From: Lachnospiraceae bacterium C6A11
Lineage (GTDB): Bacteria > Bacillota > Clostridia > Lachnospirales > Lachnospiraceae
NCBI GenBank assembly: GCA_000702245.1
Contig: JNKY01000013.1
Span: 62,001 to 126,000 of the forward strand
Length of the DNA: 64,000 nt
Direction: 5' to 3'
In this document: positions 17,272 to 25,775 of the stretch, one piece after another
How the letters are laid out: every line of letters starts with the position of its first letter
Position numbering within the stretch: position 1 is the stretch's first letter
Notes under the pieces: generated by a model
What the model was told of the DNA's origin: nothing
Database searches by the model: none
The model's input: the letters and a program-made list of their open reading frames with translations, nothing else
Translations under genes and position numbers: made by a program

Positions 17272-18447
17272 TTATTCAAAATCAAAACTCTTGATTACTT
17301 TTCGCGGCTCATACCCCCTTTCGAAAACCACTGCCGTATCTAATGGCATATTAATAAGAGATGAAACCGGCTTATCTGCCATTGATGAAAAATAATCAAT
17401 CGTTTCAAATTCATTTGCTCCCAAATATATACATCTATCGCAATTATTTATTATAGTTTTCGCATCAGCTTTGCTGTATTTGCTTTGAAGTTGACTTAAG
17501 CTTTGTAATATGATACTGACCGATATCCCCCGACTCCTGATTACCGAAATAATATCAGCAAAATCTGCAATAAATGTATTAGTTGCAAAATCATCAAATA
17601 TTACATTTACAGGCACACTTAACCTGCTATTTTCTTGTAAATCCGCATACCTTATTAACTCCTTAAATAGCTGCATGTAAAACAAATCTACCAGTTTATC
17701 ATTTGTTCTATCTGTATCTGATATATTAAGAAATACCGCCGTTTTGTTTTCAGATAACTCTGTAAAGTCAATATTTTTTTCTTTGATAAAGAATCGATAC
17801 ATTTTGTCAGAATCAAACGATTTCATTGCATTGAACGCAAATTGATAGATACAAGCTAAAGTACGTTCCGCGTCAGCAACTTTAATTAACCTGTTGAAAG
17901 CACTTAATGCTTTTGATGAACCATCATCAATATCTGATAGTAAACCTTGACAATACTGAACACTAAAATCTGACATGAAAGAAGTAGCCATTCGCAGATT
18001 GGATGGAACTTTGGGATTAACCTCTACTTCCAATGTCAGCATAATATAAGCTTCAATCATCATTTGAGCAGACTGTACCCAAAACGGATCTCTGTCATCA
18101 GGATTTCTTTCACATATGGTAAGTGCCAGATCCCTTACATCTTCAATACTGTAGTCTTTGCCTTGTTTTTCCAGTTTACCCAGTGGATTAAAGCCGTATG
18201 TCGATTTATCCAAATCGATAAAATCTATCATGATTACCTTATAGCCCTTTTCTTCAAGCGCTTCTTTATGCCTTTTATAAAGATTTGATTTAGTATCAGC
18301 TACTACTATACTCCCACCGGCATTCATTATCTGTGCATCAACAAAAAGCGACGTTTTTCCTGAACCACTGGAACCCACCACAAGTATATTGTCATTCAGC
18401 AATTTTGATTCCGTGGCATCTACACCTTTTAACAAAACTTTTCCCAT
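17272..18447 (-). CDS. TraG/VirD4-like ATPase without membrane domain
   Basis: A 391-aa ATPase of the type IV coupling protein class. Walker A is VVGSSGSGKTSLF (about 24-36), then SIVVADTKSNLYKRHKEALEEKGY, the typical VirD4 motif. Later come DPFWVQSAQMMIEAYI, Walker B VNVIFDDFAT, and SVIRSRGISVSIILQSLSQL with the conserved Gln. Full-length coupling proteins are about 500-700 aa and carry N-terminal membrane helices; here these are missing and the protein begins almost at the ATP-binding fold. GGAGGAAAC precedes the ATG. It follows the ClpP-like gene by 9 bp. It may be an ICE remnant or a soluble ATPase working with the peptidase. Confidence 0.85.
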   Translation of the reverse strand: MGKVLLKGVDATESKLLNDNILVVGSSGSGKTSLFVDAQIMNAGGSIVVADTKSNLYKRHKEALEEKGYKVIMIDFIDLDKSTYGFNPLGKLEKQGKDYSIEDVRDLALTICERNPDDRDPFWVQSAQMMIEAYIMLTLEVEVNPKVPSNLRMATSFMSDFSVQYCQGLLSDIDDGSSKALSAFNRLIKVADAERTLACIYQFAFNAMKSFDSDKMYRFFIKEKNIDFTELSENKTAVFLNISDTDRTNDKLVDLFYMQLFKELIRYADLQENSRLSVPVNVIFDDFATNTFIADFADIISVIRSRGISVSIILQSLSQLQSKYSKADAKTIINNCDRCIYLGANEFETIDYFSSMADKPVSSLINMPLDTAVVFERGYEPRKVIKSFDFE

Positions 18448-18456
18448 GTTTCCTCC

Positions 18457-19050
18457 TTACAGTTTAGAAATAATTCCAGTAGCAATTCCACGATCTATTG
18501 CATCATCAGGATGGAAAAATGCATCTTTATTTGTAATCATTTTCTCTATAGTCTTCTTATCAAGTTTTGTTCGGCTGGAAACAATGTCCTTTAGTAAATC
18601 TTTGTAATAAACCAGATCTGAAAGTGTTCTACTCATTCCTTCTATAGTTCCCTCACCACACCCAAAGTTACGTGGCTCATGCATATGAAATTGCGTATAC
18701 GGCATCATTAATCTTTCTTCACCAGCCAGAAAGATTATCCCCGCTATACTGCATGCATAACCAGTAACAACAGTTCTGACTTTTAATTCTGTATTTCTGA
18801 GAGCCTCATAAACGTTAAGTCCTCCCAGCATATCTCCGCCATGACTGTTGATAAAAAGTGTTATCATATTATTCTTTGTATCCTTCTCATACCTGCTTTC
18901 TAATATCTTAATCATTGATAGTATTTCGTCTGCTTTTTCCGCTGTGAATTCTCCTTCTACCCATATACCTCCATCTAAAAATAAATAGTCTTCAATTCTG
19001 TAGCAAATATCTCCCTTTGATTTTTCCTTGAAAATTCCTGGTGTCTGCAT
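18457..19050 (-). CDS. ClpP-like serine peptidase, triad intact
   Basis: A 197-aa ClpP-family protein with a good RBS (AAAGGAGA). The catalytic Ser101 is in GYACSIAG, His124 in FHMHEP and Asp176 in TNKDAFFHPDDA; the oxyanion strand is FINSHGGD (66-73). Family length is normal. It differs clearly from housekeeping ClpP (which has AASMGA) and is closer to the phage/ICE-type ClpP proteins. No Clp ATPase gene adjoins it; the next gene, 9 bp downstream, is the TraG-like ATPase. A catalytically dead relative lies at 914-1531. Its substrate is unknown. Confidence 0.88.
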   Translation of the reverse strand: MQTPGIFKEKSKGDICYRIEDYLFLDGGIWVEGEFTAEKADEILSMIKILESRYEKDTKNNMITLFINSHGGDMLGGLNVYEALRNTELKVRTVVTGYACSIAGIIFLAGEERLMMPYTQFHMHEPRNFGCGEGTIEGMSRTLSDLVYYKDLLKDIVSSRTKLDKKTIEKMITNKDAFFHPDDAIDRGIATGIISKL

Positions 19051-19082
19051 GTAATTCTCCTTTCTTTTTAAAATATCCCATC

Positions 19083-19117
19083 AAAAAAACACCTGACCGA
19101 CGGTCAAGTGTTTTTTT
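19083..19117. terminator. Bidirectional terminator at island edge
   Basis: Sixteen-base arms (19083-19098 and 19102-19117, one mismatch) with loop GAC, flanked by A7 on one side and T7 on the other. On the minus strand it ends rlmD transcription, 30 bp past the rlmD stop. It marks the boundary between the AT-rich island and the core region. Confidence 0.85.
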
Positions 19118-19145
19118 GCAAATACTATGTTCAGCAAAATGGTCA

Positions 19146-20918
19146 TTATATGAGCCCTAATTGTTTAAATGCCTCTCTTATTGCCTGCTCTTTTTCCTCT
19201 GTTACCTGTGGAACTTTATGTCCTTCCTTTCCAGTATAATAATTTTTTCGTTTAGATAGATTACATTTATCCTTCACTTGCGCTATATCCAAGCTGGTAA
19301 CTTTTAGGCCATAGTGTTCCTGCACATATTCAGTAATCTCACGATAGGTAGCCTTTCCACCATCAACTATATGATGATCCGGCTCATAATCAATATACAT
19401 ATAATCGTCGACATCTTTCAAACCCAACAAGACGCACGTCTCGACATGAACCCCATGTGAAAACTGGTCAAATACAGCCACTTTCTCAAGTGTAAAACCG
19501 TTCTCAGCAAGATATTTTATATCTCGTGCCAGAGTTGCCGGGTCACAGGAAACGTATACAAGTCTCTTCGGAGCCATCTCCACGATCGTCTGAAGGAGTT
19601 TCTCGTCGCAGCCCTTTCTCGGCGGGTCAACAACAACCACATCTGCGCGGTAAGTATCTGCATCCTTATCATAAAGCTCCGGCACAATTTCCTCTGCTTT
19701 ACCAACGAAAAATTCTGCATTTGTAAGCTCGTTAAGCTCTGCATTCTTCTCTGCATCTTCTATGGCCTGCGGAACTATCTCCACACCGAAGACCTTTGCC
19801 GCCTTCCTTGCCAGGAACAGTGAGATCGTTCCGATACCACAGTACATATCCCAGACGGTCTCTCCACCTGAAAGCCCTGCATATTCGAGAGCCTTTCCGT
19901 ACAGCTTCTCCGTCATCTCCGGATTCACCTGGAAGAAGGACTCCGGTGAAATATTAAACTTGATATCTCCGATATAGTCGGAAATAAAGGCTTCTCCCTT
20001 CAATACCTTAGAAGAAAAGCCGAGGATCCTGTTGGTCTTGTCCTTGTTGATATTTATCATGAAGGATCTGAAGACGATATCCTTTTTTGTATCAGTATTA
20101 TATTCCTCTACCGCTTTAAACAACGCCTCATACAGCTCTTCCGCGTGCAGAAGCTTCTCACCGTTTATAACAAGACATACCATCAGTTCATTTGTATGGA
20201 AGCCAACTCTTGTAAGAATATGCCTGATGAGCCCTGCATGCTTCTCCTCGTCATAAACACTGATCTTATATTTATCAATATATTCTTTTACTGCTTTGAT
20301 GATGTATTTATTTACTGGATGTCCGATCACGCAGTCCGTCAGAGGAATGATCGAATGGGTACGGCCTGCATAGAAGCCAAGCACAGCCTTTCCTTCCTTA
20401 TCAAGTCCCACAGGAAACTGCATCTTATTTCGGTAATTGTACGGATATTCCAGACCATACGCCAGCTTCTGCTGATTTACATCTCCGTTATCATCCGCCT
20501 CCGCACATTCAACACCTGCACAGTCGTCTTCAGGCTCCGTATGAACCGTTCCATCCGTACCGACATATTCCATCAGCTTCTCCGGCTCAGTAACGCCGCC
20601 GACTCTCTTCAGCAGCTCCTTCACCTTATTCCACTTAAATGCAAGCTGTGCCTCATAATCCATATGCTGCAGTGTACAGCCTCCACAGGCTCTTGCCACG
20701 CTGCAGAGCGGCTCCCTGCGGCTCTTTGATGGCTCTATAACCTCCATCAGTCTGCCGTACGCAAGATTCTTCTTCGCCTTGATGATCTTCACCTGCGCCC
20801 TGTCGCCCGGCAAAGTATCCTTGACAAATACAGCCTCGCCGTCCACGTGGCCGATTCCCTGCCCCTCAGTTCCTATATCCTCAATTGTTATTTCATATAT
20901 TTCATTCTTTGCGACCAT
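19146..20918 (-). CDS. rlmD: 23S rRNA m5U methyltransferase RlmD/RumA family
   Basis: A 590-aa SAM-dependent RNA uracil-5-methyltransferase. The N-terminal TRAM domain (IEDIGTEGQGIGHVDGEAVFVKDTLPGD) is followed by the Fe-S cysteines (CSVARACGGCTLQH). The SAM site is VWDMYCGIGTISLFLA, and the catalytic motifs are DPPRKGCDEKLL and YVSCDPATLARD. After the MTase domain, an about 80-residue C-terminal extension (HIVDGGKATYREITEYVQEHYGLKV...) matches a segment I know attached to this family in Clostridia. A linker near residues 105-150 is long and acidic. In some Firmicutes one enzyme (RlmCD) modifies two positions, so exact sites are uncertain. Confidence 0.9.
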   Translation of the reverse strand: MVAKNEIYEITIEDIGTEGQGIGHVDGEAVFVKDTLPGDRAQVKIIKAKKNLAYGRLMEVIEPSKSRREPLCSVARACGGCTLQHMDYEAQLAFKWNKVKELLKRVGGVTEPEKLMEYVGTDGTVHTEPEDDCAGVECAEADDNGDVNQQKLAYGLEYPYNYRNKMQFPVGLDKEGKAVLGFYAGRTHSIIPLTDCVIGHPVNKYIIKAVKEYIDKYKISVYDEEKHAGLIRHILTRVGFHTNELMVCLVINGEKLLHAEELYEALFKAVEEYNTDTKKDIVFRSFMININKDKTNRILGFSSKVLKGEAFISDYIGDIKFNISPESFFQVNPEMTEKLYGKALEYAGLSGGETVWDMYCGIGTISLFLARKAAKVFGVEIVPQAIEDAEKNAELNELTNAEFFVGKAEEIVPELYDKDADTYRADVVVVDPPRKGCDEKLLQTIVEMAPKRLVYVSCDPATLARDIKYLAENGFTLEKVAVFDQFSHGVHVETCVLLGLKDVDDYMYIDYEPDHHIVDGGKATYREITEYVQEHYGLKVTSLDIAQVKDKCNLSKRKNYYTGKEGHKVPQVTEEKEQAIREAFKQLGLI

Positions 20919-21068
20919 ATTTATTCCAATCGTTTATTCAATAACATGATACAGCCTCCCAGATTATCCGGATCAGCTGCATCATATGTGCCATTACATA
21001 TTTTTGCACAAATCATCAATTATATTTTACCACACCGTCACGCATCCCACAATCAAATCAAAAGAAAA

Positions 21069-21090
21069 ACGCGAAGCCAAAGCTCCGCGT
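21069..21090 (-). terminator. Terminator after the CarD-type gene
   Basis: A GC-rich hairpin (ACGCGAAGC / GCTCCGCGT with a small mismatch and CAAA-like loop). On the minus strand it is followed by a T-rich stretch (plus-strand AAAGAAAAA at 21061-21069). It is 27 bp past the gene's stop. Confidence 0.6.
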
Positions 21091-21116
21091 CTTCTCTTAA
21101 TTACCAGCTACTCGAT

Positions 21117-21632
21117 TCAGGCGATGTGTAAATTGTCATCCACCCTGGTTGCAATATAATTCTTTACCTCATCTTTATCCATATCCAAAGAGATTGCAAG
21201 TTCCCCGCATAGGCTCTCTTCTGCGATGTGGATGTATTTCATATCGGCAGCCGTCATTTTCTTGCCTTCCGATTGCCTCTGGTTCATTCTGCCACTTATT
21301 GTTTTGATGATCCTGACAAGCTCGACAGGGTCACATGTATTTACGGTCTTCTTGTACTCCAGCTCTCTCTTCCTCTCATCACTTATCGGAAGAGCATCGA
21401 TGTCATTGATACCGTCAACAAATGCCTCTGCTTCAGCCTTTGTCATTACTCCTCTCATGATGACTTTTTCGTTGTCTACCGGAGTAAAAACGCTGCTGTC
21501 TCTGATGTATAACGGACGAAGCGTGTAATAAAGCTTGTCACTCGAAACTCCCGGGCAATCAATAGGACCTACACTTTTAACCTCACATACACCATTACTT
21601 CCGTAAACAATGTAGTCTCCTACTTCAAACAT
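21117..21632 (-). CDS. CarD-family transcription regulator
   Basis: A 171-aa protein with an N-terminal CarD/CdnL/TRCF RNA-polymerase-interacting domain: MFEVGDYIVYGSNGVCEVKSV. The helical C-terminal part (AEAFVDGINDIDALPISDERKRELEYKKTV) is typical. Start at 21632 is chosen because the family begins there; a weak GGGTGAT lies upstream and the ORF extends to 21665. Proteins of this type bind the RNA polymerase beta subunit and stabilise open complexes at rRNA and other promoters. It is monocistronic between rlmD and the thiamine genes. Confidence 0.88.
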   Translation of the reverse strand: MFEVGDYIVYGSNGVCEVKSVGPIDCPGVSSDKLYYTLRPLYIRDSSVFTPVDNEKVIMRGVMTKAEAEAFVDGINDIDALPISDERKRELEYKKTVNTCDPVELVRIIKTISGRMNQRQSEGKKMTAADMKYIHIAEESLCGELAISLDMDKDEVKNYIATRVDDNLHIA

Positions 21633-21854
21633 TTTATCACCCATCTTACAAAAAAATACAATCAATAGTTGTCAATGGGAACTGCAAACGCCTACATTAA
21701 AAATATAACACTTTCGGCGTTTTTTTGTAAGAGCGAAATTGCCAGAAAATACAATTTCGTGAGTTTTATCATATAGTCATATTAGTTCTTGTGCACTTTT
21801 ACCACGGGTGCTTTAGAGCCTGCTGAACGAGTCCTTCAGGCCTTCCAAAATCGG

Positions 21855-23027
21855 TCATTTTTTACGTATCGTAAGCGCTGTTTTTATCACGATCAGTTCA
21901 AGCACAGCCGTGATGATCATGCACGGAAATGTATTTCCGACAGGCATATCAACCTTCATCAGAATTCTGTAGATGATGAAACCCACGATCCACACTGCAA
22001 AGCTTACTACATCGAGAGCCTTCACCGTGCTGTCCTTCTTCATCACAAAATAGTCCGCGATCTGAATAGCTATCATCGGCGCAAATACAGAGCCGATCAG
22101 ATAGAGGAAGTCCGTAATATCATCCATAGGGAAGATGATGGCACCTGCCGTACCGATCACTGCAACAGCCACAGCTGCCCACTTCTCAGAAAGCTTGCTG
22201 AATATCGTTCCTGCCGAAACACCACCCGAATACGCATCCAGGAAGGTCGTGGTAACAGTTGAAAATACGATTATCAGAAGTCCGGCGATTCCGAGCCCTG
22301 CCTTCACCATAACATTTGCGATGTCTGATTCTTCTGTGAAGAGTGACGCACCCATTCCGATCACATACATCCAGCAGCTGACAAGTCCGTAGACAAGTGC
22401 GCTGACTGCCGAAGCCTTGACCGGCTTCTCTGCATTTCTTGTGTAGTCAGAGATAAGTGGCAGCCATGAAAGCGGCATTGCCACCGAAAGCTCAACCGCT
22501 GCTCCGAAGCTGAGATCCTCTGCAGAAATATTTCTGCCGTTATCCTTAAAGATGATAACCGAGAGAATGATCGTCAGTACGAAGAGAGCCAGCATTGCTA
22601 TTGTATTTATTATTCCAAGCTTGGTAAGTCCTATAAGGATCCAGATAAGGATCAGGCCGCCGATAACGAGGCACCATATCCAGACACCGATATCCTTGAT
22701 ACCGTTTGCCGAAAGTGCACCGTCGTATATCATTATACCTGTCCAGCCCACAAGCTGGATAACGTTGAGTATCGCAAAAAATATACTTCCGTATTTTCCA
22801 AAGGAGATCTTAACCGTCTCCATCGAACTCTTCCCGGTCTTACCGCCGATTACGCCTGCAAGAAACAGCAGCACACATCCTATAACGTGTCCGAGAAGTA
22901 TTGCATATATTCCTTTTTCCATTCCAAGGGGAGCCAGCGCCATACCTGTAAGTATCTCTGCGATCGAAACGCCCGCTCCAAACCATACAAGTCCGTTTGC
23001 ATACAGACCGGTCTTCTTATTCTCCAT
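21855..23027 (-). CDS. cytX: Hydroxymethylpyrimidine transporter CytX (NCS1)
   Basis: A 390-aa membrane protein of the NCS1 cytosine/purine permease family with about 12 hydrophobic segments. The N-terminus GLVWFGAGVSIAEILTG and PLSWLPLISDYTRNAEKP are family hallmarks. ATG at 23027 follows AGGAGGTCGGCC; the ORF running to 23105 overlaps thiD without an RBS. It overlaps the 3' end of thiD by 11 bp, showing translational coupling. In thiamine operons CytX takes up the pyrimidine moiety (HMP), which ThiD then phosphorylates. Confidence 0.88.
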   Translation of the reverse strand: MENKKTGLYANGLVWFGAGVSIAEILTGMALAPLGMEKGIYAILLGHVIGCVLLFLAGVIGGKTGKSSMETVKISFGKYGSIFFAILNVIQLVGWTGIMIYDGALSANGIKDIGVWIWCLVIGGLILIWILIGLTKLGIINTIAMLALFVLTIILSVIIFKDNGRNISAEDLSFGAAVELSVAMPLSWLPLISDYTRNAEKPVKASAVSALVYGLVSCWMYVIGMGASLFTEESDIANVMVKAGLGIAGLLIIVFSTVTTTFLDAYSGGVSAGTIFSKLSEKWAAVAVAVIGTAGAIIFPMDDITDFLYLIGSVFAPMIAIQIADYFVMKKDSTVKALDVVSFAVWIVGFIIYRILMKVDMPVGNTFPCMIITAVLELIVIKTALTIRKK

Positions 23028-23925
23028 GGCCGACCTCCTGAGCTGTATTTTCAGCAGCCGCGTTATTCTGTCCGCCAGCCAGAGCCGCACTGTCAGCCGC
23101 GTCATTCTGTCCGTCTGTCAGAACTGCGCTGTCAACCGTGAATTCCGGAATATTGAATCCGTGATCAAGCGGTCCGCTGCCATGGCCGAGATCAAGTCCT
23201 GCCGCAAGTGCGCCGGAGATATATTCCTTCGCTCTTCTCACAGCAGTCTTCAGTTCATAGCCCTTCGCCAGATTTGAAGCTATCGCACTTGAAAGTGTGC
23301 AGCCGGTTCCATGTGTATTAGGATTGTTGATCCTGCGGCCTCTGAAGAAAGTGAACTCACCGTCCTCAAATAAGATATCTGTTGCGTCATTTACATTGTG
23401 ACCGCCCTTAAGAAGTACTGAAACCTTAAAGCTGCTGCCGATCAGTTCAGCCGCCTTCATCATGTCATCTTCTGTATTTATCTTCATTCCCGAAAGAACC
23501 TCAGCCTCAGGGATATTTGGCGTGATCACTGTTGCAAGAGGGATCAGCTCCTCCTTCAGTGTTTCTATCGCATCATCACTGATAAGCTTCGCGCCGCTGG
23601 TTGCCACCATCACGGTATCAACGACTATATTTTTAGCGTTATACTGCACGAGCTTAGCCGCAATGACCTTGATCAGGCTGCTTGCGGAAACCATTCCGAT
23701 CTTCACACTGTCCGGAAATATATCCGTAAATACCATGTCGATCTCCTGCTCGAGGAAATCCGGAGTTACCTCCATTACTGCTGATACGCCGGTTGTATTC
23801 TGCGCAGTCAGAGCCGTGATAGCGCTCATGCCATAAACATTATTCGCTATCATTGTCTTAAGATCTGCCTGTATGCCGGCGCCTCCACTGGAATCACTTC
23901 CAGCGATTGTTAATGCTGTTCTCAT
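23017..23925 (-). CDS. thiD: HMP/HMP-P kinase ThiD
   Basis: A 302-aa bifunctional kinase phosphorylating hydroxymethylpyrimidine and its monophosphate. Motifs are TIAGSDSSGGAGIQADLKTM at the N-terminus, DTVMVATSGAKL, VLLKGGHN, and NTHGTGCTLSSAIASNLAKG with the catalytic region. Family enzymes are about 265 aa. After GHGSGPLDHGFNIPEF there is an extra tail of about 35 residues containing two imperfect units (DSAVLTDGQNDA, DSAALAGGQNNA), which looks like a small tandem duplication. The operon order is thiM-thiE-thiD-cytX. Confidence 0.93.
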   Translation of the reverse strand: MRTALTIAGSDSSGGAGIQADLKTMIANNVYGMSAITALTAQNTTGVSAVMEVTPDFLEQEIDMVFTDIFPDSVKIGMVSASSLIKVIAAKLVQYNAKNIVVDTVMVATSGAKLISDDAIETLKEELIPLATVITPNIPEAEVLSGMKINTEDDMMKAAELIGSSFKVSVLLKGGHNVNDATDILFEDGEFTFFRGRRINNPNTHGTGCTLSSAIASNLAKGYELKTAVRRAKEYISGALAAGLDLGHGSGPLDHGFNIPEFTVDSAVLTDGQNDAADSAALAGGQNNAAAENTAQEVGHGE

Positions 23926-24079
23926 TTCTTTTTCTCCTTCGCATTAATTTTGTATAGCGAAACAAGGTGGTGCCCCCGGTGTTCCGCTGCTATTATCCGA
24001 TTTATCATCGGTTTTTAGCGTTCTCATTAAATAGATCAACAAACATGTTCATTTATCACGGATCATGCTGATTAATCGT

Positions 24080-24727
24080 TTATTTCTCAACAATTTCTTC
24101 CGTCAGCTTCTTCAGCTCCGCTGTCGCCGCTGTGATGTCCTCCTGCGCATAGATCGCACTGATCACAGCAACTCCCGCAAGTCCTCGTCCCTTCAGCTGC
24201 AGTATGTTATTCTTTGAGATTCCGCCGATCGCAACCACCGGTATTTTAACTGCCCTGCAAATAGCCTCAAGGGTATCGTGGCTGACGTCGTCCGCATCAT
24301 CCTTCGAGCCTGTTGCAAATACAGCTCCGACTCCCAGATAATCCGCGCCATCCTTCTCAGCCTGAAGTGCCTGCTCAACAGTCTGCGCCGAAACGCCGAG
24401 TATTTTATCCGGTCCGATGAGACGTCTCACCTCGCTGGCCGGTCTGTCGCTCTGTCCGACATGAACGCCGTCTGCGTCAAGTTCCTCTGCAAGTGCCACA
24501 TCGTCATCCAGAACGAAAGGTACCTTGTATTTCTCACAAAGCTCCTTCAGCTCTCTGCCCAGGCTGAGTATCGTATCTCTGTCAGCTTCCTTCTCGCGAA
24601 GCTGCACAAAGGTTGCTCCACCCTTCAGAGCCTCTTCTGTTTTTTCTGTGAGAGTCTCGCCATCCTTCAGCCAGTGGCGATCAGTCACCGCATACACCAG
24701 CATAGATTCTCTCAATTGATCTTTCAT
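24080..24727 (-). CDS. thiE: Thiamine-phosphate synthase ThiE
   Basis: A 215-aa TIM-barrel enzyme joining HMP-PP and thiazole phosphate to thiamine monophosphate. Motifs: AVTDRHWL, FVQLREKEADR, FVLDDDVALAEELDADGVHVGQ, ILGVSAQTVEQA, DYLGVGAVFATGSKDDA, and VVAIGGISKNN. Length is normal. It lies between thiM and thiD; the spacer from thiM contains the palindromic element at 24750-24889, so transcript processing there is possible. Confidence 0.95.
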   Translation of the reverse strand: MKDQLRESMLVYAVTDRHWLKDGETLTEKTEEALKGGATFVQLREKEADRDTILSLGRELKELCEKYKVPFVLDDDVALAEELDADGVHVGQSDRPASEVRRLIGPDKILGVSAQTVEQALQAEKDGADYLGVGAVFATGSKDDADDVSHDTLEAICRAVKIPVVAIGGISKNNILQLKGRGLAGVAVISAIYAQEDITAATAELKKLTEEIVEK

Positions 24728-24749
24728 ATTCTTTTCCTCTATCCTCTAT

Positions 24750-24889
24750 GCGCGAAGATGTATACTTTTTCGACTCTGCTCTCGCACGGTTTGGGCGCCC
24801 CTAGCGGATGCTAAGCTCTCACTGCGCAATGCTTGTGAATCGCTAAGCACCGAGACCCAAAACGGTCTCAAAAGTACACATCTTCGCGC
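24750..24889. repeat. Palindromic element with conserved loop core, copy 1
   Basis: Terminal arms at 24750-24769 and 24870-24889 are complementary at 19 of 20 positions (GCGCGAAGATG... / ...CATCTTCGCGC). Inside lie a hairpin GAGACC-CAAAAC-GGTCTC (24852-24869) and weaker nested pairing. Bases 24770-24792 hold a 23-bp core that recurs exactly at 39466-39488. It sits between thiM and thiE. It may be a MITE-like repeat or an RNA processing element. Confidence 0.65.
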
Positions 24890-24915
24890 CCTCCTATAAT
24901 GTATAATAATACTAC

Positions 24916-25734
24916 TTAGATAATTGCGTACTTTGCGTACTTCTCAAGCGTAGCGCCGTCCATATTGTAGATTGCGTCGATGATGCGGTTGCGGTAGGTT
25001 GAGTTGCCGTCACCCGGCTGCATTCTCTCCCACGCGATCTCGCCTGCCGCACCCATAGTGCATACAGCCGCTGCAGCAGCTCCCAGCTTGTCCTCAGGAT
25101 TTGCTACAAGAAATGCAGTCATAAGGCCTGAAAGCTGACAGCCTGTTCCTGTGATACTTCCCATTTCAGCGCGTCCGTTTCTGATCACATAGCACTTGTC
25201 CTTATCAGCCACAAGATCGATTGCACCTGTAACAGCGATGATAGTATCAAGCTTCTCAGCCAGTGCCTTAACAAAGCTTACTGCACTGTCAAGAGTCTCA
25301 TCAGTTACCTTATCTGCAACATCTGCATCAACTCCCTTAGTGCTTCCGCTGCCATAGTAGAGAGTTTTGATCTCGGAAATATTTCCTCTTACGACATCAA
25401 ACTTAACTTCTTTGATGAGGTTGTTTGCTGTCTCGGTTCTAAGCTTTGAAGCGCCTGCTCCGACCGGATCCAGAAGGACTACATGTCCAAGTTCATTTGC
25501 CCTCTTACCTGCCAGGAACATTCCCGGAATAGTCCTCTTATTCAAAGTACCGATATTGATATTCAGTCCTCCACAGATAGCTGTGATATCCGGTGCATCC
25601 TCCTCATCATCCGACATGATCGGACTTGCTCCGATTGCGAGGATCACATTTGCCACATCATTCACCGTTACATAATTAGTGATGTTATGTACCAGTGGTG
25701 ATTTTGCTCTTACATTTTCAAGATACTGTCTCAT
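24916..25734 (-). CDS. thiM: Hydroxyethylthiazole kinase ThiM
   Basis: A 272-aa kinase salvaging the thiazole moiety of thiamine. Motifs: PLVHNITNYVTVNDVANVILAIGASPIMSDD, the substrate-site helix; VLLDPVGAGASKLRT; DVVRGNISEI; AVTGAIDLV; and GSITGTGCQLSGLMTAFLV with the catalytic Cys/Gly region. Length is normal. First gene of the thiamine salvage operon, about 140 bp after a TPP riboswitch on the same strand, so thiamine should shut it off. Confidence 0.95.
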   Translation of the reverse strand: MRQYLENVRAKSPLVHNITNYVTVNDVANVILAIGASPIMSDDEEDAPDITAICGGLNINIGTLNKRTIPGMFLAGKRANELGHVVLLDPVGAGASKLRTETANNLIKEVKFDVVRGNISEIKTLYYGSGSTKGVDADVADKVTDETLDSAVSFVKALAEKLDTIIAVTGAIDLVADKDKCYVIRNGRAEMGSITGTGCQLSGLMTAFLVANPEDKLGAAAAAVCTMGAAGEIAWERMQPGDGNSTYRNRIIDAIYNMDGATLEKYAKYAII

Positions 25735-25775
25735 TATTATCTCCTTTCATACTACGCTTGTGGTAGTGTCTTATC

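Noticed and set aside
17272-19050. Evidence for a functional conjugative element
   Set aside because: Only a shortened coupling-protein-like ATPase is present; no relaxase, VirB4, VirB6 or integrase was seen.
21698-21727. AACGCC...GGCGTT inverted repeat as terminator near the CarD-type gene
   Set aside because: The T run is on the plus strand, where no gene needs termination, and the spacer is long; left unassigned.
22552-23277. 241-codon plus-strand frame opposite cytX/thiD
   Set aside because: It is antisense to two well-supported genes with family motifs and RBSs; it has no recognisable domain.
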